This document shows, piece by piece, positions 6,832 through 13,444 of a stretch of DNA of 16,622 bases. The translations under genes were made by a program, and so were the position numbers. The stretch is from Hyphomicrobiales bacterium (GTDB lineage Bacteria; Pseudomonadota; Alphaproteobacteria; Rhizobiales; Devosiaceae). The stretch covers positions 1 through 16,622 of the forward strand of contig JALSJY010000135.1 of the NCBI GenBank assembly GCA_026989045.1, read 5' to 3'. Within the stretch, counting starts at the first letter, position 1. The number at the start of each line of letters is the position of its first letter. The notes below the pieces were generated by a model. The model was not told the DNA's origin, searched no databases, and was given only the letters and a program-made list of their open reading frames with translations.

Positions 6832-8262
6832 ATGAAAGAATATATTTTGAATAAATTTGAAGATTTTGCCCTCGCCCCTGTTATTTTACGGGCAGTGAGC
6901 GAGCTTGGTTTTGATAAACCAACACCCATTCAAGAACAGTGCATTCCCTTGGCGCTTGAGGGACATGATGTTATGGGTTTGGCACAGACTGGCACGGGTA
7001 AAACGGCAGCCTTTGGCTTGCCCTTATCGCAACATTTGATGAAGGTAAAAGACAGGCCAAAAGCAAAAGAGGCTAGGGCGTTAATTTTAGCCCCAACTCG
7101 TGAATTGGCAAATCAGATAGCTGAAAACCTTCGCGCCTATGTGCATCATGCGCATTTAAGGGTAAATGTGGTTGTTGGTGGTGCATCTATAAATGTGCAA
7201 AGGCAAAAACTTGGGCGCGGCACAGATATTTTGGTGGCAACCCCAGGACGTTTGATGGACTTAGTTGAGCGCAAGGCCGTTTATCTTGATATGGTGAGAT
7301 ATTTGGTGCTTGATGAGGCCGATCAGATGTTAGACCTTGGTTTTATTCATGTGCTTAAAGAAATAGCTTCTATGTTGGGTGAGCCACGTCAGACAATGTT
7401 ATTTTCTGCCACTATGCCAACTCAAATTAAACAATTATCAAAGGCATTTTTAAACAATCCAAAAACTATTTCGGTGTCCCCTCCTGGTAAGGCGGCTGAT
7501 AAAATTGCACAAAGCGTGCATTTTATTGGCAATCGCACCAAGGCTGATTTATTAAAAGAATGTCTGGCGGCAAATAAAGATGATATTTCATTAGTGTTTT
7601 GTCGCACAAAACATGGCTCTGAAAAACTAAAAAAACATTTGGTTGAGCGAGGGTTTAAGGCTGGCTCAATTCATGGCAATAAAAGCCAAGGCCAACGCGA
7701 TAGAGCCATTAGAGAGTTTAAATCTGGTGAGATAAAAATTTTGGTTGCAACCGATGTTGCTGCACGTGGCATTGATATTTCTGGCGTTAGTCATGTTTAT
7801 AATTATGATTTGCCAGAAGTGGCCGAAAATTATGTGCATCGCATTGGACGCACTGCAAGGGCTGGCAGGTCAGGGGAGGCCGTAGCGTTTTGCTCACCTG
7901 CTGAAATTGGTCTGCTTCGTGCCATTGAAAAATTGATGGGCGTTGATATTAAAGTTGCCTCTGGTGAAATGAGCGAGCAGGAAGAAAAGCTAAATATTGG
8001 CAAGAAAAAACGTGTTCGCAATAGGGTTAAGAAAAAGTCAGACTTTAGGGGTGATAAAAGAGCAAAACAAGCACTAAAAGGTGCAAAAGAAGACAGACCT
8101 GCTCGCTCTAAGCATAAAAAAGTGAGGCGTAAATCCTCCCCCCCTAATGCTACGCAGGGAGCAAAACCTGCTGGAAGCAAAAAATCTAGCAAACCGTCTC
8201 GCAAACAACGCCTAAGAGCAAGAGCCAATAATGCTAATAAGAGTGCTAATAAGGGCGCTTAA
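6832..8262 (+). CDS. DEAD-box ATP-dependent RNA helicase, RhlE-like
   Basis: This 476-aa protein unwinds or remodels RNA using ATP and probably acts in ribosome assembly or RNA decay. All core motifs are present: Q motif (GFDKPTPIQEQ), Walker A AQTGTGKT at 51-58, PTRELANQ, TPGRLMD, DEAD at 161-164, SAT at 192-194, ATDVAARGID, and HRIGRTARAG from 336. From about residue 385 a Lys/Arg-rich disordered tail follows, usual for RhlE/RNA-anchoring helicases. It ends in a short NANKSANKGA repeat encoded by a 12-bp duplication. ATG 6832 has no ribosome binding site and abuts a hairpin. TTG at 6847 (residue 6), preceded by GAAAGA, gives LNKFEDFAL, closer to where homologs start. Location next to rpsO-pnp suggests work with PNPase. 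Confidence 0.95.
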   Translation: MKEYILNKFEDFALAPVILRAVSELGFDKPTPIQEQCIPLALEGHDVMGLAQTGTGKTAAFGLPLSQHLMKVKDRPKAKEARALILAPTRELANQIAENLRAYVHHAHLRVNVVVGGASINVQRQKLGRGTDILVATPGRLMDLVERKAVYLDMVRYLVLDEADQMLDLGFIHVLKEIASMLGEPRQTMLFSATMPTQIKQLSKAFLNNPKTISVSPPGKAADKIAQSVHFIGNRTKADLLKECLAANKDDISLVFCRTKHGSEKLKKHLVERGFKAGSIHGNKSQGQRDRAIREFKSGEIKILVATDVAARGIDISGVSHVYNYDLPEVAENYVHRIGRTARAGRSGEAVAFCSPAEIGLLRAIEKLMGVDIKVASGEMSEQEEKLNIGKKKRVRNRVKKKSDFRGDKRAKQALKGAKEDRPARSKHKKVRRKSSPPNATQGAKPAGSKKSSKPSRKQRLRARANNANKSANKGA

Positions 8263-8270
8263 CTAATGCT

Positions 8271-8299
8271 TTGCTTTTTGTTTGTTTTTGCTATATAGG
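8271..8299 (+). promoter_or_regulatory. rpsO promoter
   Basis: TTGCTT (8271-8276) lies 15 bp upstream of TATATA (8292-8297) and 17 bp upstream of TATAGG (8294-8299). It follows the helicase stop directly. Transcripts would start near 8305, just before the structured leader. Confidence 0.45.
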
Positions 8300-8305
8300 C
8301 AAGAC

Positions 8306-8394
8306 AATCATGCCAATGGTGTGATTTTAACGGCCCTGCCTGGACGACATCTCGGCCATGGGCATCTTTATAACAATCCTAAAATGAAAGGGAT
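8306..8394 (+). ncRNA. Structured rpsO leader, probable S15-binding RNA
   Basis: Three stems can be drawn in the leader. Stem A pairs 8306-8314 with 8318-8326 (9 bp, two G-U) around an AAT loop. Stem B pairs GCCC (8333-8336) with GGGC (8360-8363), then GCC (8338-8340) with GGC (8354-8356) and GGA with TCT, closing a CGACA loop. A third pairs ATCCT (8376-8380) with GGGAT (8390-8394), covering the Shine-Dalgarno AAGGGA. The GC-rich block 8331-8363 stands out from its AT-rich surroundings. GGCC at 8332-8335 could instead pair with GGCC at 8354-8357, giving a second fold. Ribosomal protein S15 is known to repress its own mRNA through leader RNAs, including one described in alphaproteobacteria. 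The fold and role here are inferred. Confidence 0.6.
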
Positions 8395-8399
8395 ATATG

Positions 8400-8669
8400 A
8401 TGTCGGTAACTGCTGAGCGTAAAGCACAGATTATTAAAGAATATGGAATTAACAAGGACGACACAGGTTCACCTGAAGTTCAAGTTGCCATTCTTTCAGA
8501 GCGTATTGCTAATTTAACAGAACATTTTAAAGGCCACAAAAAGGATAATCATTCTCGTCGTGGACTTTTAAAAATGGTTTCGTTACGTCGTAGTCTGCTT
8601 GATTATGTAAAAAATAAAGATGAGAAGCGCTACAAAAGCTTAATTGAAAGACTTGGTCTGCGTCGCTAA
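8400..8669 (+). CDS. rpsO: Ribosomal protein S15
   Basis: S15 binds the central domain of 16S rRNA early in 30S assembly and forms an intersubunit bridge. From the second of two adjacent ATGs (8400) the product is 89 aa, MSVTAERKAQIIKEYG to RYKSLIERLGLRR, exactly the usual bacterial length. It contains the highly conserved DTGSPEVQVAILSERI and HKKDNHSRRGLL. ATG 8400 lies 6 nt from AAGGGA (8388-8393), whereas ATG 8397 is only 3 nt away, so 8400 is the better start. Separated from pnp by 208 bp holding hairpins and a probable pnp promoter. Confidence 0.98.
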   Translation: MSVTAERKAQIIKEYGINKDDTGSPEVQVAILSERIANLTEHFKGHKKDNHSRRGLLKMVSLRRSLLDYVKNKDEKRYKSLIERLGLRR

Positions 8670-8680
8670 TTTTAAAAAAC

Positions 8681-8714
8681 TATCAAGGCGCATTTTTATA
8701 ATTGCGCCTTGATA
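8681..8714 (+). terminator. Hairpin downstream of rpsO
   Basis: TATCAAGGCGCA (8681-8692) pairs perfectly with TGCGCCTTGATA (8703-8714), giving a 12-bp stem with a 10-nt AT-rich loop. No T-run follows, so it is likely a partial terminator, an RNA stabiliser or a processing site between rpsO and pnp. Confidence 0.55.
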
Positions 8715-8722
8715 TTAGAGTA

Positions 8723-8753
8723 TTGGCATGAGCCAAAAAAGAAAAACTATAAT
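8723..8753 (+). promoter_or_regulatory. Probable pnp promoter
   Basis: A perfect -10 TATAAT (8748-8753) is preceded by TTGGCA (8723-8728, 5 of 6 consensus bases) at 19 bp. Transcription would begin near 8760, a few bases before the first leader hairpin. The -35 overlaps a small inverted repeat, TTGGC-ATGA-GCCAA (8723-8736). Confidence 0.5.
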
Positions 8754-8762
8754 AGATGAAAT

Positions 8763-8853
8763 GACTTTTTAATAAACGTGAAAAAACACATGGGGTGTTT
8801 AGGGCGTTTAAAAAGTCGCATTGTTTTTTCAAATTTAAGATGGGAAAAACAAT
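8763..8853 (+). promoter_or_regulatory. Two-hairpin pnp 5' leader
   Basis: Hairpin 1: GACTTTTT (8763-8770) with AAAAAGTC (8810-8817) and AAACG (8774-8778) with CGTTT (8805-8809), with a 3-nt bulge. Inside it sits AAACAC-ATGGG-GTGTTT (8784-8800). Hairpin 2: 8820-8830 with 8843-8853, 11 bp including one G-U. Long duplexes in this place match the E. coli pnp leader, where RNase III cuts the stem and PNPase then represses its own mRNA. Use of that mechanism here is an inference. Confidence 0.5.
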
Positions 8854-8877
8854 GAATGAAAATGAAAAGACGAAAAT

Positions 8878-10998
8878 ATGTTTAATCACCATAAGGTAGA
8901 ACTAAACTGGGGCGGTGTGCCTCTAATTCTTGAGACAGGCAAAATTGCCCGTCAAGCCGATGGCGCTGTTCTTGCGACACTTGGCGAAACAGTTGTTTTA
9001 GCAACTGTTGTTAGTGCCAAATCGGCAAAACCAGGGCAGGATTTCTTCCCTTTAACAGTAAATTATCAAGAAAAAGCCTATGCAGCGGGTAAAATACCTG
9101 GTGGCTTTTTTAAGCGTGAAGCAAGGCCAAGCGAAGCAGAAACACTAATCTGCCGTTTAATTGATCGCCCAATTCGCCCACTTTTTCCGCAGGGATATAA
9201 AAACGAAACTCAAGTTATCGTAACCGTTCTTCAGCATGATATGGAAAATGAGCCTGATATTTTAGCTCTAATTGCAACTTCTGCAGCGCTTACAATTTCA
9301 GGTGTTCCATTTATGGGGCCAATTGGCGCTGCTCGTGTTGGGCTTATTGATGGTGAGTTTGTGCTAAATACTCCTGTTGAACAAAGAGATGATAGCATAC
9401 TTGATTTGGTTATGGCTGGCACAAATGATGCCGTTTTAATGGTTGAATCTGAGGCGCAAGAGCTTTCAGAAGAAGTTATGCTTAATGCTGTAATGTTTGG
9501 TCATGAGCAGAGCCAAAAAGTAATTGATGCAATAATTAAATTAGCAGAACAAGCGGCAAAAGAGCCACGTAATTTTGAGGCAGAAGATTTAACTAAGCTT
9601 GAAAAAGCAATGGGTAAAGTAGTTTCAAAAGATATTGCTAAAGCCTATAAAATTACTGCAAAAGAAGCCCGTTATGATGCGCTTGATGAAGCAAAGGCAA
9701 AAGTAAATGAGCATTTCGCTGCAAAAGAGGGTGAAGAGCCAGAGTGGAAGCCCGAGCAAATCGGCACAGTGTTTAAAACATTGCAAGCCAATATTGTTAG
9801 AACTTCTATTATTAAAACAGGCAAGCGGATTGATGGTCGTGATCTCACAACTGTTCGCCCTATTGTTTCAGAAGTTGGCATGTTGCCTCGCACACACGGC
9901 TCGGCGCTTTTCACACGTGGTGAAACTCAAGCATTAGTTGTTGCAACTTTAGGTACTGGTGATGATGAGCAGTTTATCGATAGTTTAGAGGGAACAACCA
10001 AGCAAAACTTTATGCTTCATTATAACTTCCCTCCATATTCTGTTGGTGAAGCTGGTCGCACTGGTTTTACTTCTCGCCGTGAAATTGGTCATGGTAAATT
10101 AGCATGGCGTGCGATTAACCCAATGCGTCCAAATGTTGAAGAATTTCCTTATACTTTGCGCGTAGTTTCTGAAATTACTGAAAGTAATGGTAGCTCTTCA
10201 ATGGCAACCGTTTGCGGCACTTCGCTTGCGCTTATGGACGCTGGCGTTCCTATGAAAGGTCCTGTTGCTGGTATTGCGATGGGTCTTATTTTAGAGGGCA
10301 AAGATTATGCAGTGTTATCGGACATTTTAGGTGATGAAGACCATCTTGGCGACATGGACTTTAAAGTTGCTGGATCAAAAGACGGTATTACATCACTACA
10401 GATGGATATTAAAATTGCTGGCATTACAAAAGAGATTATGGAAGTAGCTCTTAGCCAAGCTAAAGAGGGTCGTGATCATATTCTTGGTGAAATGAGCAAA
10501 GCTCTTGATAGTGCTCGTGATGAGGTTGGTGAATTTGCGCCTCGTATTGAAACGCTGAAAATCCCTACCGATAAAATTCGTGAAGTTATTGGAACTGGCG
10601 GCAAGGTCATTCGTGAAATTGTTGAAAAAACTGGCGCTAAAGTCAATATTGAAGACGATGGCACAGTGAAAATTGCCTCAAGCGATGGCAAGTCAATTGA
10701 AGCGGCTCTTAAATGGATTAAGTCAATTACTGACGAGCCAGAAGCTGGCGTTATTTATCAAGGCACAGTTGTTAAAACTGCTGATTTTGGTGCGTTCGTA
10801 AACTTCTTTGGTCCAAAAGACGGCCTTGTGCATATTTCACAATTGGCAAATGAGCGTGTTGGTAAAACCACCGACGTTGTTAAAGAAGGCGACAAAGTTT
10901 GGGTTAAGCTACTAGGCTTTGATGACAGAGGCAAAGTGCGCCTATCAATGAAAGTTGTTGACCAAGAAACTGGACAAGAGATTAAAAATGAAGACTAA
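8878..10998 (+). CDS. pnp: Polyribonucleotide nucleotidyltransferase (PNPase)
   Basis: PNPase degrades RNA 3' to 5' by phosphorolysis, releasing nucleoside diphosphates, and can add tails in reverse. The 706-aa protein (E. coli about 711) has a first RNase PH domain (LETGKIARQADGAVLATLGETVVLATVV; FFKREARPSEAETLICRLIDRPIRPLFPQGY) and a central alpha-helical linker. The second, catalytic RNase PH domain carries GDEDHLGDMDFKVAGSKDG, with GDMDF at 491-495. A KH domain follows with IGTGGKVIREI (GTGG at 572-575), then an S1 domain from about residue 624. ATG 8878 is the first in-frame start after a TGA at 8863. The ribosome binding site is weak. The gene has its own likely promoter and structured leader and ends at a strong terminator. 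Confidence 0.98.
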   Translation: MFNHHKVELNWGGVPLILETGKIARQADGAVLATLGETVVLATVVSAKSAKPGQDFFPLTVNYQEKAYAAGKIPGGFFKREARPSEAETLICRLIDRPIRPLFPQGYKNETQVIVTVLQHDMENEPDILALIATSAALTISGVPFMGPIGAARVGLIDGEFVLNTPVEQRDDSILDLVMAGTNDAVLMVESEAQELSEEVMLNAVMFGHEQSQKVIDAIIKLAEQAAKEPRNFEAEDLTKLEKAMGKVVSKDIAKAYKITAKEARYDALDEAKAKVNEHFAAKEGEEPEWKPEQIGTVFKTLQANIVRTSIIKTGKRIDGRDLTTVRPIVSEVGMLPRTHGSALFTRGETQALVVATLGTGDDEQFIDSLEGTTKQNFMLHYNFPPYSVGEAGRTGFTSRREIGHGKLAWRAINPMRPNVEEFPYTLRVVSEITESNGSSSMATVCGTSLALMDAGVPMKGPVAGIAMGLILEGKDYAVLSDILGDEDHLGDMDFKVAGSKDGITSLQMDIKIAGITKEIMEVALSQAKEGRDHILGEMSKALDSARDEVGEFAPRIETLKIPTDKIREVIGTGGKVIREIVEKTGAKVNIEDDGTVKIASSDGKSIEAALKWIKSITDEPEAGVIYQGTVVKTADFGAFVNFFGPKDGLVHISQLANERVGKTTDVVKEGDKVWVKLLGFDDRGKVRLSMKVVDQETGQEIKNED

Positions 10999-11024
10999 AA
11001 TTAGTTTTTGATTTTTAAAGATTT

Positions 11025-11052
11025 AAGCCTCGCATTTATGCGGGGCTTTTTT
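11025..11052. terminator. Rho-independent terminator after pnp
   Basis: AAGCCTCGCA (11025-11034) pairs with TGCGGGGCTT (11039-11048), 10 bp with one G-U pair and a 4-nt loop, followed by further Ts to 11052. It lies 26 bp after pnp and just past the stop of the convergent dehydrogenase gene, which it may also terminate. Confidence 0.85.
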
Positions 11053-11056
11053 GTTG

Positions 11057-12079
11057 TTACCCGATAATTTCTGGCAATACTCGGTGCGGGGGGCGATGGC
11101 CATCGAGATATGTTTTTATATTTACAATAACAATTTCACCCATTTCGATGCGGCTTTCAAGTGTAGCTGAGGCCATGTGTGGGGTTAAGAGAGTTTTATT
11201 TTCTTTTGCTAGTGCTATCAATTTGGGGTTAATGCCATTTTCTTGCTCAAATACATCAAGTGCTGCGCCTCCCAGTTTTTCAGCTTCTATCAATTCAACA
11301 AGAGCATCTTCATCTAATAATTCTGGTCTTGAGACATTAATTAAAAAAGCATCTGGCTTCATTTTTGCCAAACGAGTTTTATTCATTAGCTTAAAACTGT
11401 CTTTTGTTAGCGGGGTGTGAAGTGAGACAATATCCACATGGGCTAGCATATCATCAAGGTCTGGCCAATATTTAGCCTCTAAGGGCAACTCTATTTCTGG
11501 CGGTCTTTTTGTGCGTGAATAATAATGAATATTTATACCAAAAGCCTTAGCGCGTTGTGCAACTGCGGTGCCAATACGCCCCATGCCGATAATTCCAAGT
11601 GATTTCCCTGCTAATCTTGCACCTAGCATCCAAGTTGGCGACCAGCCAGCCCATTGACCTTTACCAGTTAACACTCTTGCACCCTCAGCAAGACGGCGTG
11701 GCAGTGCAAGAATTAGCGCCATGGCCATGTCGGCGGTATCATTTGTTAAAACAGATGGGGTGTTAGTAACAATGATAGAGCGAGCATTTGCTGCTTTTAT
11801 ATCAATATTATCAACGCCATTACCAAATTGTGCGATTAGTTTGATGGTTTGTGGCAGGGAGTTAATTAAATCAGCATCAAGCGGATCAATGATAGAGGAG
11901 ACTAAAACCTGCTTGCCAATGCAAGCCTGTATAATTTCATCGCTTGTAAGCGCTAATTGTTTTTTATTGATGCTTACATCAAATAAATCAAGCATTCGGC
12001 TTTCTATTTTATTTGGTAATCTTTGTGTTACAAAAACACTTCTTTTATTGGTAGTTTTGCTGATATGTTGATTTGGCAA
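11057..12079 (-). CDS. D-isomer 2-hydroxyacid dehydrogenase (glyoxylate/hydroxypyruvate reductase-like)
   Basis: The 340-aa protein belongs to the NAD(P)-dependent D-2-hydroxyacid dehydrogenase family, which reduces 2-keto acids such as glyoxylate or hydroxypyruvate. The Rossmann motif GMGRIG is at 165-170. The catalytic triad is visible: Arg251 (INVSRPELLDE), Glu280 (LDVFEQE) and His301 (TPHMASAT). The residue after the catalytic Arg is Pro, where Gly is common. The C-terminal GEIVIVNIKTYLDGHRPPHRVLP is typical of the alphaproteobacterial D-glycerate dehydrogenase branch. The start is TTG at 12077-12079, supported by AGAGGTGAG just upstream; the next Met is residue 29. Convergent with pnp and divergent from the SH3 gene. 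Confidence 0.92.
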   Translation of the reverse strand: MPNQHISKTTNKRSVFVTQRLPNKIESRMLDLFDVSINKKQLALTSDEIIQACIGKQVLVSSIIDPLDADLINSLPQTIKLIAQFGNGVDNIDIKAANARSIIVTNTPSVLTNDTADMAMALILALPRRLAEGARVLTGKGQWAGWSPTWMLGARLAGKSLGIIGMGRIGTAVAQRAKAFGINIHYYSRTKRPPEIELPLEAKYWPDLDDMLAHVDIVSLHTPLTKDSFKLMNKTRLAKMKPDAFLINVSRPELLDEDALVELIEAEKLGGAALDVFEQENGINPKLIALAKENKTLLTPHMASATLESRIEMGEIVIVNIKTYLDGHRPPHRVLPEIIG

Positions 12080-12121
12080 ATCTCACCTCTGGTTTTTTAA
12101 AAACTATAAAAACAATCTAAA

Positions 12122-12152
12122 TTGATTTGTATTTTCATTCAATTTTTATATT
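12122..12152 (+). promoter_or_regulatory. Possible promoter of the SH3 gene
   Basis: TTGATT (12122-12127) precedes TATATT (12147-12152) by 19 bp, in the 135-bp gap between two divergent genes. The region is very AT-rich, so such matches are easy to find; this one is tentative. Confidence 0.25.
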
Positions 12153-12214
12153 GTAGGCTTATCATGATTTTTCTGATCAAAAAACAAAATTTTTAATATA
12201 AGAAAACAAGACTA

Positions 12215-12769
12215 ATGATATTAAATTGGCACAAGCCAAATATTTTTTCACTCTTTGTTGCTATAATATTTGTAATGATTTTTACATTACCAATATTTGC
12301 ACAATCTAGCTCAAATCCATCTGGATTAGAAGTGCCTCGCTTTGCTTCAACTCGCTCAAAGCCAATAAATGTTCGTGTAGGACCAGGTAAAAGATATGAT
12401 ATTGCTTGGATATATGTGAAATCTGGCATTCCAATTGAAGTGATTGCAGAATTTGATGTCTGGCGAAAAATAAGAGATCATGAGAAAGAAGAGGGCTGGA
12501 TACACCAGAGCTTGGTTTCTTCAGCGAGAGCTGGATTGATAAAAAGTGATATTGATGAAAATGTTAGTTTGTTATCAAAGGCTGAAGTAGGTGCAATAGT
12601 TAAAGCATTTCTTGGAGCTGAATACCCGCTAATATTAAAAAGTTGTGATGGAAAGTGGTGCGAGGTGGTTATAAAATATTCAGATAACGGGGAAAAAGAA
12701 AAAACCATTAGTGGCTATCTTGAACAATCCAAAGTTTGGGGTGTTTATGAAAATGAAAAATTTGACTAA
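12215..12769 (+). CDS. Secreted bacterial SH3-domain protein (SH3_4/DUF1058-like)
   Basis: This 184-aa protein has a signal peptide (hydrophobic core about residues 10-27, likely cut after FA or FAQ near 29-30), then two SH3-like units. The first (about 49-108) carries the hallmark KPINVRVGPGKRYDIAWIYVKSGIPIEVI and EGWIHQSLVS. The second (about 112-175), with a Cys pair at 144 and 149, is more diverged. Such periplasmic SH3 proteins are thought to bind peptidoglycan or partner proteins; the true role is unknown. No good ribosome binding site precedes the ATG. The position between the hydroxyacid dehydrogenase and irr is one I recall as recurrent in Rhizobiales. The stop codon directly abuts that of irr. 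Confidence 0.85.
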   Translation: MILNWHKPNIFSLFVAIIFVMIFTLPIFAQSSSNPSGLEVPRFASTRSKPINVRVGPGKRYDIAWIYVKSGIPIEVIAEFDVWRKIRDHEKEEGWIHQSLVSSARAGLIKSDIDENVSLLSKAEVGAIVKAFLGAEYPLILKSCDGKWCEVVIKYSDNGEKEKTISGYLEQSKVWGVYENEKFD

Positions 12770-12787
12770 TCAATTGGTTAGTTTTTT
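12764..12787. terminator. Bidirectional terminator across the SH3 and irr stop codons
   Basis: GACTAATC (12764-12771) pairs with GGTTAGTT (12776-12783) around AATT, and Ts continue to 12787. On the minus strand the hairpin is followed by CAAATTTTT. The stem contains both stop codons, so each gene appears to carry its terminator inside the other gene's last codons. Confidence 0.5.
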
Positions 12788-13225
12788 CACCCTGATAACA
12801 ACGTCAACATTAGCAATTTCCATGCCCTCTGGCGCATCTGGTAGACCAGTTATAGCAATTGAATCAACAGGAATATCGGTTACTATATTTTCTTCTTCAA
12901 AATAAAAATGATGGTGATCTGAAGTGTTAGTATCATAGTATGATTTTGTAGCATCAACATTTATTTCTCTGACAAGACCTGCTTGGCTGAATTGATGCAG
13001 GGTGTTATAAATTGTCGCCAAAGAAACACCAATTTGCTCATTTTTTGCTTCAAGGTGAAGTGCCTCTGCGCTTACGTGTCTGTGCGAGCCAGCAAATAAT
13101 AATTCGGCTAATGCTACGCGTTGTTTGGTTGGGCGCAATCCTGCCATGCGCAACACAGCCGTTAAGCAAGACTGACGCGATGATAGTTGAGGTTTGTCGC
13201 AAATATTTCTTTTATTGGTTGGCAT
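12770..13225 (-). CDS. irr: Iron response regulator Irr (Fur family)
   Basis: Irr is the heme-sensing Fur-family regulator of alphaproteobacteria that represses heme synthesis and iron-storage genes and activates uptake when iron is scarce. The 151-aa protein matches Irr throughout: GLRPTKQRVALAELLFAGSH (29-48), VSLATIYNTLHQFSQAGLVREI (67-88), the DTNTSDHHHF block with three His at 104-106, and LPDAPEGMEIANVDVVIRV near the end. The His cluster is a heme/metal site in studied Irr proteins. The N-terminal heme regulatory motif with Cys-Pro of Bradyrhizobium Irr is absent, as in Rhizobium-type Irr. It is divergent from fabA across 219 bp and converges on the SH3 gene. Confidence 0.95.
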   Translation of the reverse strand: MPTNKRNICDKPQLSSRQSCLTAVLRMAGLRPTKQRVALAELLFAGSHRHVSAEALHLEAKNEQIGVSLATIYNTLHQFSQAGLVREINVDATKSYYDTNTSDHHHFYFEEENIVTDIPVDSIAITGLPDAPEGMEIANVDVVIRVKKLTN

Positions 13226-13238
13226 TTGTCTTTTTCAA

Positions 13239-13256
13239 TTTTTAAACTTTTTAAAC
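13239..13256 (-). repeat. Tandem TTTTTAAAC repeat in the irr leader
   Basis: Two perfect 9-bp copies of TTTTTAAAC lie back to back, 13 bp upstream of the irr start codon. They also form a 15-bp dyad, TTTAAA-CTT-TTTAAA (13241-13255). The site falls at the expected start of the irr transcript and could bind a regulator; AT-richness makes chance possible. Confidence 0.4.
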
Positions 13257-13262
13257 AGTGCA

Positions 13263-13291
13263 AACATACAAAGGCACGCCATAAAAGACAA
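13263..13291 (-). promoter_or_regulatory. Possible irr promoter
   Basis: On the minus strand TTGTCT (13291-13286) precedes TATGTT (13268-13263) by 17 bp, each with 4 of 6 consensus bases. The transcript would start near 13256, leaving a leader of about 30 nt. Confidence 0.4.
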
Positions 13292-13345
13292 GGTAATATT
13301 ATCAAGGCTATCATAAAGAGTTTTTATAAAAATATTACATTAGAG

Positions 13346-13380
13346 TATAGATTGCAATTACTATAAGAGAATATAGATTG
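13346..13380 (+). repeat. Direct repeat TATAGATTG upstream of fabA
   Basis: TATAGATTG occurs at 13346-13354 and 13372-13380, 26 bp apart, each preceded by AGAG within a few bases. The second copy overlaps the -35 of the fabA promoter. It may be a regulator-binding pair. Confidence 0.35.
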
Positions 13381-13406
13381 ACCGTTTAGGTTATGCCCTT
13401 TATCAG
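13378..13406 (+). promoter_or_regulatory. fabA promoter
   Basis: TTGACC (13378-13383) and TATCAG (13401-13406) are separated by 17 bp. Transcription would start near 13413, about 32 nt before the fabA ATG, and would drive fabA-fabB and possibly the two genes after them. Confidence 0.55.
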
Positions 13407-13444
13407 TTTAATAGGTTTAGATATTTCATTAAGGAAAATGAATA

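Noticed and set aside
7830..8228. 132-aa open frame on the minus strand
   Set aside because: It is antisense to the Lys/Arg-rich helicase tail; the Leu/Phe/Ser-rich product follows from that composition.
8397..8399. First of two adjacent ATGs as rpsO start
   Set aside because: It lies only 3 nt from the Shine-Dalgarno sequence and would add a residue to the standard 89-aa S15.
8683..8892. 69-aa minus-strand frame between rpsO and pnp
   Set aside because: It runs through the leader hairpins and lacks coding character; the AT-rich inverted repeats explain the open frame.
11148..12071. Plus-strand open frames of 90 and 116 aa
   Set aside because: Both are antisense to the hydroxyacid dehydrogenase, whose motifs are intact; there is no ribosome binding site or family match.
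13415..13431. Possible Irr box TTTAGATATTTCATTAA upstream of fabA
   Set aside because: Only the left arm fits the TTTAGAA-N3-TTCTAAA consensus; the right arm matches about 4 of 7 bases, close to chance in AT-rich DNA.
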